This document shows, piece by piece, positions 17,918-25,616 of a DNA stretch of 39,656 bases. Numbering within the stretch: position 1 is the stretch's first letter; each line of letters begins with the position of its first letter. The stretch is from Clostridiales bacterium (GTDB taxonomy: Bacteria; Bacillota; Clostridia; Caldicoprobacterales; UBA3941). Made by a program: the position numbers and the translations under genes. The notes under the pieces were generated by a model. It saw only the letters and a list, made by a program, of their open reading frames with translations, ran no database searches and was not told the DNA's origin. The DNA lies in NCBI GenBank assembly GCA_012735575.1, contig JAAYGY010000006.1:1-39656 (forward strand). Direction: 5' to 3'.

Positions 17918-18832
17918 ATGCGATACTCAAGAATTAGAAGAGCACGGAATCAAAGACGGTACTTTTCCATGATCATTATAATTTTTTTAATTTTGGGAGG
18001 TATTTATTTTTTTACAGCAGGAACAATGGGCAAGTATATTAGTGGTTTTATAGCACCAATTCTCAAATCTAAAGAAGCTGGTCAATTAGTTCAGAATGAT
18101 CCAGATGATCAAGGTATGGAATTAACCTTGCCAGATGAAAACGGGCAAGAAGAGATACAAGAGATACAAGAAGATAACAACCCTAGAATAACAGAAACTG
18201 TAAAGATACATACTATGAATTTTTACGGTATACAGATGGGTGCTTTCAATAGTAAGGAAAATGCCGATACAATTGGGAATGAGCTAAAGGGGAAAGGCGG
18301 TGCAGGGTATATCCTGGATGATCAATATTATAGAGTTATTGCTATGGCGTTTTTAAGTCAGGATGACGCGGCATCAGTTATTAGTCAACTAAAAAATCAA
18401 TCTATAGAGGCACAAATGTATGAATTGAGCTGTCCGGGTTTAGAGATGGAGATAACTGCAACCAGTCAAAAAATTGAGGGTATTAAATCCGCTTTTTCAT
18501 TAATACAGGAGAATTTCGGAGAACTGGAAACCATTGTAAAGGATCTTGATAAGGACAAAATAACTACAGAGATTGCAATCAATAGGATAGATGAAATCAA
18601 AAATCAAATCAAAGGAAAGGAAGAGGAGTTGAATAAATATTCTGCTACTCAGGAAGGTAGTCAGGTCTTGTCTGGCCTTAAAAAATTACTTTCTGATCAG
18701 GCAAACAGTCTAGATCAATTAATACAGGGAAATGTGTCAGATAAGGTAGCTATTTCCTCAAAAATAAAGTATACTTATATTGATATTATAGTTAAATATA
18801 AGGAATATATTGCACAAATAACAAAGATGTAG
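17918..18832 (+). CDS. SPOR-domain single-span membrane protein
   Basis: The 304-residue protein has a basic cytoplasmic N-terminus (RIRRARNQRR), one membrane helix at about 15-35 and an acidic linker. A SPOR domain follows at about 97-170 (FYGIQMGAFNSKENA, then GGAGYILDDQYYRVIAM), and a charged, probably coiled-coil C-terminal region completes it. SPOR domains bind denuded peptidoglycan strands in division or sporulation proteins, so an extracytoplasmic cell-wall role is expected. ATG 17918 is preferred to TTG 17900 and ATG 17912 because GGGAGGA is then 8 nt upstream. The DRTGG gene follows after 13 nt, but a functional tie to the hydrogenase genes is doubtful. Confidence 0.82.
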   Translation: MRYSRIRRARNQRRYFSMIIIIFLILGGIYFFTAGTMGKYISGFIAPILKSKEAGQLVQNDPDDQGMELTLPDENGQEEIQEIQEDNNPRITETVKIHTMNFYGIQMGAFNSKENADTIGNELKGKGGAGYILDDQYYRVIAMAFLSQDDAASVISQLKNQSIEAQMYELSCPGLEMEITATSQKIEGIKSAFSLIQENFGELETIVKDLDKDKITTEIAINRIDEIKNQIKGKEEELNKYSATQEGSQVLSGLKKLLSDQANSLDQLIQGNVSDKVAISSKIKYTYIDIIVKYKEYIAQITKM

Positions 18833-18845
18833 GAGGAGATGGTTG

Positions 18846-19205
18846 TTGAAGATACGCACCATTAAAGAACTTTTAGATGCTCGCCTTATTGTTGGCGAGG
18901 ATTTTCTTGATAATGAAGTTTTATATGCATGTGGTTCCGATCTTATGAGTGATGTATTAACCTTTGTGAAGGAACAAACGGTACTATTGACAGGATTAAA
19001 TAACCCCCAAGTTATCCGTACAGCAGAAATGCTAGATGTATCTGCTATTGTTTTAGTTAGAGGCAAAACACCATCACCTGACATTATTCAAATGGCCTTA
19101 GAGAGAGATATAGTATTGTTATCAACAGATAACACTTTGTTTGAAGCTTGCGGCAAATTATATGAAGGTGGATTAAGGGGAAGACCAGATGACTCAAAAT
19201 GCTAA
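18846..19205 (+). CDS. DRTGG-domain protein, copy 1
   Basis: This 119-residue protein (start TTG 18846, or TTG 18843) resembles the DRTGG domain found next to CBS domains and in phosphotransacetylase-like proteins. Recognisable parts are IKELLDARLIVG, the DLMSDVLTF segment, and the C-terminal IVLLSTDNTLFEACGKLYE. AGGAGGAG precedes it. The function of the domain is not established; nucleotide or small-molecule sensing is proposed. A paralogue lies at 21002-21346, on the other side of the hydrogenase-like gene. The downstream ATPase gene overlaps it by 17 nt. Confidence 0.78.
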   Translation: MKIRTIKELLDARLIVGEDFLDNEVLYACGSDLMSDVLTFVKEQTVLLTGLNNPQVIRTAEMLDVSAIVLVRGKTPSPDIIQMALERDIVLLSTDNTLFEACGKLYEGGLRGRPDDSKC

Positions 19206-19629
19206 TGAAGATGTAATTATGACTAATACCTATGAGATTGAAGCTGGGAATTTTACTTTAGCAGGAGAAGCCGCAAGCAATATTAAAAAGCTACTCAGAC
19301 AGCTGGGTATTGAAGCCAAGATAGTAAGAAGAGTTGCTATAGCTGCCTATGAAACTGAAATAAATATGGTTATTCACTCAGTGGGAGGTACTATGAAACT
19401 TGAGATAACTCCCAGGGAGATAATTTTAAAAGCCCGTGACAGAGGTCCGGGCATAGAAGACATTGAACTAGCTATGAAGGAGGGATATTCTACTGCCACA
19501 GAACTTGCTAGGGAGCTAGGGTTTGGTGCAGGTATGGGATTACCTAATATTAAGCGCTGCAGCGACAAACTTCATCTCCAATCTGAATTAGGACAAGGCA
19601 CCTATTTAGAGGCAAAGTTTTTTTTGTAA
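19189..19629 (+). CDS. RsbW/SpoIIAB-like serine kinase-type ATPase
   Basis: The 146-residue single-domain protein is an HATPase_c fold of the anti-sigma factor kind. The N box is YETEINMVIHS, the G1 box is DRGPGIEDI and the G2 region is GFGAGMGLPNI. RsbW-type proteins bind sigma factors or phosphorylate STAS antagonists, but neither a sigma factor nor a STAS protein is encoded nearby. Translation is coupled to the DRTGG gene by overlap, with GGGGAAG upstream. It lies immediately before the [FeFe]-hydrogenase-like gene, so it may act on that protein or transduce its signal (inference). Confidence 0.85.
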   Translation: MTQNANEDVIMTNTYEIEAGNFTLAGEAASNIKKLLRQLGIEAKIVRRVAIAAYETEINMVIHSVGGTMKLEITPREIILKARDRGPGIEDIELAMKEGYSTATELARELGFGAGMGLPNIKRCSDKLHLQSELGQGTYLEAKFFL

Positions 19630-19656
19630 TTCTTTTAATAAAGGTTGGTGGTAAAT

Positions 19657-21012
19657 GTGCAGGCGTATTATCATTCTGTCACCCTTGATAAAGAAAAATG
19701 TATGGGTTGTACCAATTGTATAAAAAGATGTCCTACCGAAGCCATACGAGTTAGAGATGGCAAAGCCCACATTATAGCAGAACGCTGTATCGATTGTGGT
19801 GAATGTATTAGAGTATGTCCTTATCATGCCAAGGTAGCAGTTACCGATCCATTATCTTATATAAATGAATTTAAATACAAAATAGCCCTACCCGCCCCTA
19901 CTTTATACGGACAGTTTAAAAAATTAGCCGGTATTGAAAAGGTACTGCAGGGGCTTATGGCCCTTGGTTTTGATTATGTTTATGAGGTAGCAAGGGGGGC
20001 TGAATTCGCTACAGAATTCATCAAGCAGCGAATGAAAGATCAACATTTGCCAAAGCCTGTTATATCCTCAGCCTGTCCTGCTATAGTACGATTAATACAG
20101 GTACGCTTTCCAGAACTGATTCCTAACCTTATTGATGTAGAGTCGCCAATGGAGATTGCGGCACAGTTGGCAAAAAATGAATTTAGCAATAAATATGGAG
20201 TTGATAAGGAGGATATCGGTGCTTTTTTTATCACTCCCTGTGCGGCAAAAATGACTAGTATTAAAAATCCTATAGGACTACACAAATCAAATGTTGACGG
20301 TGCCATATCCATACTGGACATATATGGGCCATTATCCACAGTAATGGGTAACGGTGCATTTTCACACAATTGGAATTCTCTGCAAAAAGCCTCACCAACA
20401 GGAGTAAGCTGGGCTAAGTCAGGAGGTGAGGGCAGGTCCTTAGATATGGAAAATCATTTAGCAGTAGATGGTATTATTAATGTAATTAAAGTTTTAGAAG
20501 AGATAGAAAACGGTAAACTATATGACTTGGATTTCTTTGAAGGTTTGGCCTGCATAGGCGGATGTCTGGGAGGCCCCTTAGTTTTTGAAAATAACTTTGT
20601 AGCACAGAATCGCTTACAAAAATTAATTTCAAAAATGGATGCACCCGAGTCCCTATCTTCAGACCAGGTGAAAGAGGCAATGAAGTCGTGTCAATGGAAA
20701 TGGAATAAAGAAATATTGCCAAAATCAGTCATGAAACTGGATGACAATATCTTTTCAGCAATCAAAAAAATGGAAGAGCTGGAGAGAATCTATGAACAAC
20801 TTCCAGGCCTGGATTGTGGATCCTGTGGTGCACCTAGCTGTAGAACCTTGGCAGAAGATATAGTAAGAGGAAATGCCTCTGAGTTTGATTGTATTATAAA
20901 ATTTAGAGAAAAGGTTAGAATTCTGGCACAGGAAATGATTGAGCTATCAGAATATATTCCTACTGGTAAAGAAGGAAGATTAAAAGTAGAGGAGGAGAAA
21001 GATGAAAATTAG
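19657..21012 (+). CDS. non-canonical [FeFe]-hydrogenase-like iron-sulfur protein, sensory type
   Basis: The protein has about 451 residues. Two N-terminal 4Fe-4S motifs (CMGCTNCIKRCP, CIDCGECIRVCP) are followed by an H-cluster-like domain and a C-terminal CGSCGAPSC cluster motif. The active-site motifs differ from catalytic HydA. L1 reads SSACPAI (near 20066-20086) in place of TSCSPGW, so its Cys lies one position later. L2 is TPCAAK. L3 is LACIGGC, with both Cys kept. This resembles the putative sensory hydrogenases of groups C/D rather than turnover enzymes (family knowledge, from memory). The context of DRTGG, RsbW-like ATPase, DRTGG and PHP genes supports a sensing role. GTG 19657 is chosen because relatives begin just before HSVTLDxEKC; TTG 19645 and GTG 19648 remain possible. 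Confidence 0.85.
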   Translation: MQAYYHSVTLDKEKCMGCTNCIKRCPTEAIRVRDGKAHIIAERCIDCGECIRVCPYHAKVAVTDPLSYINEFKYKIALPAPTLYGQFKKLAGIEKVLQGLMALGFDYVYEVARGAEFATEFIKQRMKDQHLPKPVISSACPAIVRLIQVRFPELIPNLIDVESPMEIAAQLAKNEFSNKYGVDKEDIGAFFITPCAAKMTSIKNPIGLHKSNVDGAISILDIYGPLSTVMGNGAFSHNWNSLQKASPTGVSWAKSGGEGRSLDMENHLAVDGIINVIKVLEEIENGKLYDLDFFEGLACIGGCLGGPLVFENNFVAQNRLQKLISKMDAPESLSSDQVKEAMKSCQWKWNKEILPKSVMKLDDNIFSAIKKMEELERIYEQLPGLDCGSCGAPSCRTLAEDIVRGNASEFDCIIKFREKVRILAQEMIELSEYIPTGKEGRLKVEEEKDEN

Positions 21013-21346
21013 TGACATTGTAAATAATCTACCAGGTAAAGTGGTAACTGGAGAGGAGTTTTTAGATAGGGAGATTAAAACAGCATATTGTGGAGATCTT
21101 TTAAGCCGTGTTATGGCACATGGGCCTCAAAATGGTTTATGGATTACCGTCCAAACCCATACCAATGTTATTGCTGTAGCTACTTTGCTGGAAATGGCAT
21201 GTGTTATTATACCAGAAGACATACCAATAGACGAAAATACTATTGAAAAAGCAGTAGAAGAAGAAATTGTTTTAATTTCATCACCTCTATCGGCTTTCCA
21301 ACTAGCAGGTAAGCTATATGAGATGGGGATAGGTAGGGATCAATGA
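21002..21346 (+). CDS. DRTGG-domain protein, copy 2
   Basis: This is a 114-residue paralogue of the protein at 18846-19205. It shows the same architecture: an opening KISDIVNNLPGKVVTGEEFLDREI, a central CGDLLSRVMAHG that parallels CGSDLMSDVLTF of copy 1, and an end IVLISSPLSAFQLAGKLYE that parallels IVLLSTDNTLFEACGKLYE. The ATG lies inside the hydrogenase gene (11-nt overlap), with GAGGAGGAG upstream, and its end overlaps the PHP gene by ATGA. Two such proteins flanking one sensor-like hydrogenase suggest a heteromeric complex, but this is inference. Confidence 0.78.
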   Translation: MKISDIVNNLPGKVVTGEEFLDREIKTAYCGDLLSRVMAHGPQNGLWITVQTHTNVIAVATLLEMACVIIPEDIPIDENTIEKAVEEEIVLISSPLSAFQLAGKLYEMGIGRDQ

Positions 21347-22047
21347 AAATTGCTGTTGATCTTCATATTCATTCTGCCTTATCACCGTGTGCAGACGATG
21401 ATATGACTCCTAATAATATAGTAAATATGGCAATGCTTAAAAAACTGGATGCCATATCTGTAACTGACCATAATAGCTGTGACAATGTAGAATCCATTCT
21501 AAGGGTTGCAGACTCTAAATTGATTGTTGTGCCTGGTATGGAGGTGCAAACAAGGGAGGAAGTACATCTCCTTTGTTATTTTACAGATATAGACAGGCTG
21601 TGGGATTTTGGAGAGCTGATAAGGAGCAAGCTGCCAGACATAACTAATGTTCCTGAAATTTTTGGAAACCAGTTAATTATGGATCAGAAGGACAGGATTA
21701 TAGGTCAAAAAAAGGAATTACTTATTTCTTCTGTGGACCTATCCCTGGAAGAGATTTTAGATGAAGTTAATAAAAGGGAAGGAGCATTAGTGCCTGCTCA
21801 TATCGATAGACCATCCCATAGTGTAATTTCCCAGCTAGGCTTTATGCCAGAGAGTTTAAGGCATGGATTGGTAGAGATTAGCCGTCACGATAATCAATAT
21901 ACTTCTATGTTTCCTGCAGAGAAGGTACTGTATTCCTCTGACGCTCATTATTTGTGGGAGATATTGGAGAGAGTAAGCTTTCTAGAAGTGGACAGGTTAT
22001 CCATACCAGATTTAATATGTACATTAGCTAGAAAAAATGACAAGTGA
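21343..22047 (+). CDS. PHP-domain metal-dependent phosphoesterase
   Basis: The 234-residue protein opens with the PHP motif DLHIHSALSPCADDDMTPNNI, continues with SVTDHNSCDN, VVPGMEV and a late HIDRPSHS, and ends with SSDAHYL; together these supply the His/Asp residues of the trinuclear metal site. The substrate is not known for this clostridial subgroup; nucleoside phosphates or pAp-like molecules are cleaved by other members. It is the last gene of the upstream unit and is translationally coupled (ATGA) to the second DRTGG gene. A signal-degrading role in the module is possible but unproven. Confidence 0.87.
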   Translation: MKIAVDLHIHSALSPCADDDMTPNNIVNMAMLKKLDAISVTDHNSCDNVESILRVADSKLIVVPGMEVQTREEVHLLCYFTDIDRLWDFGELIRSKLPDITNVPEIFGNQLIMDQKDRIIGQKKELLISSVDLSLEEILDEVNKREGALVPAHIDRPSHSVISQLGFMPESLRHGLVEISRHDNQYTSMFPAEKVLYSSDAHYLWEILERVSFLEVDRLSIPDLICTLARKNDK

Positions 22048-22354
22048 GTATCAATATATTCATAATGTATAGTCACAGAATTATGATGAGATACCTAATA
22101 TAATGTATATATAGTGGTTAATTTGGCATGAGAACTAGTACAATAAAATGGAAAAATTAAAGAAAAATTATATTTGTATAGGAAATGTGTAGCAAACACA
22201 TTATTTTTTAAAAATATTTCGTTAAAAAAATGACAAATCCAAAAAAGTGTGCTACAATATTGGTGGTTTTTATAAAAAATAAAAAATGAAATAAAAAATG
22301 CATTTAAAAGTATTCAAAAAGTTATTTAATTATTTCCTTGAAGGAGGGGGCTAA
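22048..22354 (+). promoter_or_regulatory. intergenic control region of the hydABC operon
   Basis: This A+T-rich stretch carries no gene. A hairpin AATGTGT-AGCAA-ACACATT (22184-22202) followed by ATTTTTT may end the upstream transcript. A good sigma-A promoter is present: ATGACA at 22230-22235 and TACAAT at 22253-22258 with a 17-bp spacer. A long leader of about 90 nt precedes the ribosome-binding site AAGGAGGGGG. I see no Rex-type operator (TTGTTAANNNNTTAACAA). Confidence 0.65.
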
Positions 22355-22840
22355 ATGTCAGAAGTAACTTTAGAAAATAAAGAGAAGTTTGAGGAGCTTC
22401 AAAAAGAGATTGACCAATGGAAAGGTAAAGAAGGTCCGCTTATGCCGGTTCTTCATAAGGCCCAGGAGATATTTGGATGCTTATCATTGGATGTACAAAA
22501 ATATATCTCCAAGGAATTGGATATTCCAGTTAGCGATATCTACGGGGTTGCAACTTTCTATTCCCAGTTTACCTTAAAGCCTAAAGGTAAGTATAAGATA
22601 GGTGTATGTATGGGTACAGCCTGCTATGTAAAGGGTTCCCAAGCCATCCTGAATGAACTGGCTAAGGAATTGGATATGAAGGTGGGAGATACCACTGATG
22701 ATGGCCTGTTTACTTTAGAGGCAACCAGATGCCTAGGAGCATGTGGATTGGCACCTATCATTATGATTAATGATGATGTTTATGGAAGATTAAAGCCCGA
22801 GGATATAAAAGAAATAGTTGCCAAATATAAAGAAGGATAA
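22355..22840 (+). CDS. hydC: HydC, NuoE-like [2Fe-2S] subunit of NAD(P)-linked hydrogenase
   Basis: This 161-residue thioredoxin-like ferredoxin carries the four Cys of the NuoE 2Fe-2S cluster: CMGTACYVKG (two) and CLGACGLAP (two). The N-terminal helical region includes PLMPVLHKAQEIFG and DIYGVATFYSQF, typical of NuoE/HndA. It probably passes electrons between the FMN subunit HydB and the hydrogenase HydA in a cytoplasmic complex. It is the first gene after the promoter at 22230-22258. The next ORF starts 5 nt after its stop. HndA is the alternative name. Confidence 0.92.
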   Translation: MSEVTLENKEKFEELQKEIDQWKGKEGPLMPVLHKAQEIFGCLSLDVQKYISKELDIPVSDIYGVATFYSQFTLKPKGKYKIGVCMGTACYVKGSQAILNELAKELDMKVGDTTDDGLFTLEATRCLGACGLAPIIMINDDVYGRLKPEDIKEIVAKYKEG

Positions 22841-22845
22841 TAACT

Positions 22846-23397
22846 ATGCAGGATCTATCTCTACACTTGCTAGACCTTGTACAAAATTCCATAGCAGCTG
22901 GTGCGACTCAAATCGTAATAAACGTTGAAGAAGATGAGGAGAAAGATTGGCTTTCTATAGCTATAGAGGATAATGGTAGAGGCATGGACAATGAAACTAT
23001 AAAAAGAGCAACAGATCCCTTTTATACTACTCGAACAACCCGAAAGGTAGGACTAGGCTTGCCACTATTTAAAGCTACTACCGAAAGGTGTGGTGGACAC
23101 TTAAATCTACAATCAACAGTTGGCAAAGGGACGAGAATTGAGGCTGAGTTTCAGCTAGGGCATATTGATCGTCCCCCTTTTGGAAGAATTGATGAGACCA
23201 TGGTAACATTAATCCTCTGTAATGCTGAGATAGATTTTGTATATAGCCATAAAACTAAATACGGTCAATTTTTATTGGATACTAGGGAGATCCGAAAAAT
23301 CATAGGAGAACTCCCTATAAATAATGTTGAGGTAATTACGTGGATTCAATCCTATATAAGAGAAGGGCTCAATGAAATTAATGGAGGTGTCCTATAA
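22846..23397 (+). CDS. stand-alone histidine-kinase-type ATPase in the hyd operon
   Basis: The 183-residue protein has an HATPase_c domain only: N box LHLLDLVQNSI, G1 box DNGRGMDNE, lid DPFYTTR and G2 GLGLPLFKA. No phosphoacceptor (DHp) helix pair, sensor domain or membrane segment is present. The last 60 residues or so form an extra region without a motif I know. No response regulator is nearby. The gene sits between hydC and the hndB-like gene, with 1-nt overlap to the latter, so it is made along with the hydrogenase. It could be a regulator or partner of the complex; its function is not established. Confidence 0.83.
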   Translation: MQDLSLHLLDLVQNSIAAGATQIVINVEEDEEKDWLSIAIEDNGRGMDNETIKRATDPFYTTRTTRKVGLGLPLFKATTERCGGHLNLQSTVGKGTRIEAEFQLGHIDRPPFGRIDETMVTLILCNAEIDFVYSHKTKYGQFLLDTREIRKIIGELPINNVEVITWIQSYIREGLNEINGGVL

Positions 23398-23771
23398 TGA
23401 AAACCTTGAAAGAGTTAGAAGAGATTAGACAAAGAACCTTAGAGTCAGTTAACTTAAGGAAAGATAGAACAGGTACCAGAGTTGTGGTTGGAATGGGTAC
23501 TTGTGGAATTTCTGCAGGTGCAAGACCAGTTCTTTTGGCCTTTGTAGAAGAAATTAGAAAAAGGAATTTACAACATGTAACCGTTACTCAAACCGGTTGT
23601 GTGGGTGTATGCCGATATGAGCCTTTGGTAGAGGTTTATACGCCTGATAACGAAAAGGTAACGTATGTAAATATGACGCCTGAAAAGGTGAAAAGGGTAG
23701 TAACAGAACATCTAGTAAACGGGCAAATAGTGAGAGATTTTACAATAGGGGTAGTAGAGAAGAAGGATTAA
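23397..23771 (+). CDS. thioredoxin-like [2Fe-2S] ferredoxin (HndB-like)
   Basis: The 124-residue protein has the thioredoxin-like ferredoxin fold with Cys residues in GMGTCGISAGA and QTGCVGVCRYEP, fitting a 2Fe-2S cluster. It matches HndB of the four-subunit NADP-reducing hydrogenase of Desulfovibrio. An N-terminal helix (LKELEEIRQRTLESV) precedes the fold. The same fold recurs at the N-terminus of the next gene product. It is probably an additional electron carrier of the hydABC complex. Confidence 0.87.
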   Translation: MKTLKELEEIRQRTLESVNLRKDRTGTRVVVGMGTCGISAGARPVLLAFVEEIRKRNLQHVTVTQTGCVGVCRYEPLVEVYTPDNEKVTYVNMTPEKVKRVVTEHLVNGQIVRDFTIGVVEKKD

Positions 23772-23792
23772 TCAGTAAGGAGGTAAAACAAT

Positions 23793-25589
23793 ATGGAACT
23801 TTATCGTTCTCATGTATTGGTTTGCGGGGGAACAGGTTGTCATTCCTCAGGCTCAGCAGATATAATTGGGCGTTTTAATAGTGAAATAAAAGCTCATGGT
23901 ATAGAAAAAGAAGTACAGGTGGTACAGACTGGTTGTTTCGGGCTATGTGAAGTAGGTCCCATTGTTATAGTTTATCCTGAAGGTGCATTTTATAGCAGAA
24001 TAAAAGCAGACGATGTGCCTGAGATTGTTTCTGAGCATCTTGTAAAAGGTAGAGTTGTAAAGCATCTTTTGTATTCTCATAGCATCGAGGAAGATGAGAG
24101 CATTAAGGCTTTGGATGAAGTACCATTCTATCAAAAGCAAAAGAGAATTGCTTTAAGAAACTGTGGTGTTATAGATCCAGAGAACATAGATGAGTATATT
24201 GCCTTTGATGGATATAAAGCATTAGGTAAAGTATTGACAGAAATGACCCCTGAAGAGGTAATCGAAACTATAAAAGTTTCTGGACTTAGAGGTCGCGGTG
24301 GTGCTGGTTTCCCAACAGGATTAAAATGGGAGTTCACCTATAAGGCAAAGGGAGATAAAAAATATGTAGCATGTAATGCTGACGAAGGTGACCCAGGAGC
24401 ATTTATGGACCGTAGTATTCTAGAAGGTGACCCCCATGCAGTAATAGAGGCTATGACCATTGCCGGTTATACTGTTGGAGCTGATCAAGGATATATCTAT
24501 GTTCGTGCTGAATATCCCATTGCGGTTAAGCGTCTAACCATTGCTATTGCTCAGGCTCGTCAATATGGATTATTGGGTAAAAATATTTTAGGTACAGATT
24601 TTAGCTTTGATCTAGAACTAAGGCTAGGAGCAGGAGCTTTTGTTTGCGGTGAGGAAACTGCTCTGATGGCTTCCGTTGAAGGAGGTCGAGGTGAACCAAG
24701 ACCCAGACCACCATTCCCTGCTGTAAAAGGTCTATTTGGTAAGCCTACCTTATTGAATAACGTTGAGACCTATGCCAATATACCGCAAATCATTTTAAAT
24801 GGACCTGAATGGCTACAATCCATTGGTACTGAAAAGAGCAAAGGAACTAAAGTCTTTGCACTAGGTGGAAAGATTAATAATACTGGACTAGTTGAAGTTC
24901 CTATGGGAACCACTCTTAGAGAAATTATCTACGAGGTAGGTGGAGGAATCCCTGGTGGCAAGAAGTTTAAAGCTGCGCAAACCGGAGGACCTTCAGGAGG
25001 ATGTATCCCTACAGAACACCTGGATACTCCTATTGATTATGATTCTCTAACTGCTATAGGTTCCATGATGGGTTCTGGCGGTCTTGTTGTAATGGATGAA
25101 GACAACTGTATGGTTGACATTGCTAGATTCTTCTTAGAGTTTACAGTTGAAGAATCCTGCGGGAAATGCCCTCCATGCCGTATAGGTACCAAGAGAATGT
25201 TGGATCTGCTAAACAAGATAGCTGAAGGTAAAGGTGAAGAAGGAGACATTGAAAAACTGGAGGAACTAGGTCAGGGAATTAAGATTGCGTCCCTATGTGG
25301 TTTAGGGCAATCTGCACCTAATCCAGTTCTAAGCACTATTAGATATTTCCGTGATGAATATGAAGAACATATTAGAGACAAAAAATGTAGAGCAGGAGTT
25401 TGTCAGGCACTTCTTCAATACTTTATTCTGGAAGACAAGTGCCGAAGCTGTGGACTTTGTGCCAAGGCTTGTCCTGTTAATTCAATTAGCGGTGAGAGAA
25501 AACAGCCCTATGTTATCAATCAGGAAACCTGCATAAAATGCGGTGCTTGTATGGAAAGATGTCCTTTCGATGCTATTATAAAAAGATAA
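23793..25589 (+). CDS. hydB: HydB, NuoF-like FMN/NAD(P)H-binding subunit
   Basis: HydB is the flavin subunit where NAD(P)H is oxidised or formed and, in bifurcating complexes, where electrons meet ferredoxin. The 598-residue domain order is: an N-terminal thioredoxin-like 2Fe-2S domain (CGGTGCHSSG, QTGCFGLCEVGP), then the NuoF core with GRGGAGFPTGLKW (NAD site), CNADEGDPGAFMDR (FMN) and CGEETALMASVEG. A 4Fe-4S site (ESCGKCPPCRIGT) and two C-terminal ferredoxin-type clusters (CRSCGLCAKACP, CIKCGACMERCP) follow. The length fits HydB/HndC. AAGGAGG lies before the ATG. Electron bifurcation is inferred from the HydABC architecture. Confidence 0.95.
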   Translation: MELYRSHVLVCGGTGCHSSGSADIIGRFNSEIKAHGIEKEVQVVQTGCFGLCEVGPIVIVYPEGAFYSRIKADDVPEIVSEHLVKGRVVKHLLYSHSIEEDESIKALDEVPFYQKQKRIALRNCGVIDPENIDEYIAFDGYKALGKVLTEMTPEEVIETIKVSGLRGRGGAGFPTGLKWEFTYKAKGDKKYVACNADEGDPGAFMDRSILEGDPHAVIEAMTIAGYTVGADQGYIYVRAEYPIAVKRLTIAIAQARQYGLLGKNILGTDFSFDLELRLGAGAFVCGEETALMASVEGGRGEPRPRPPFPAVKGLFGKPTLLNNVETYANIPQIILNGPEWLQSIGTEKSKGTKVFALGGKINNTGLVEVPMGTTLREIIYEVGGGIPGGKKFKAAQTGGPSGGCIPTEHLDTPIDYDSLTAIGSMMGSGGLVVMDEDNCMVDIARFFLEFTVEESCGKCPPCRIGTKRMLDLLNKIAEGKGEEGDIEKLEELGQGIKIASLCGLGQSAPNPVLSTIRYFRDEYEEHIRDKKCRAGVCQALLQYFILEDKCRSCGLCAKACPVNSISGERKQPYVINQETCIKCGACMERCPFDAIIKR

Positions 25590-25616
25590 GTTGGGACTGA
25601 AAAGGAGTGAAGAAGC

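Noticed and set aside
22048-22354. Rex operator before the hyd operon
   Set aside because: No TTGTTAANNNNTTAACAA-like palindrome could be found; only the promoter and a short hairpin are visible.
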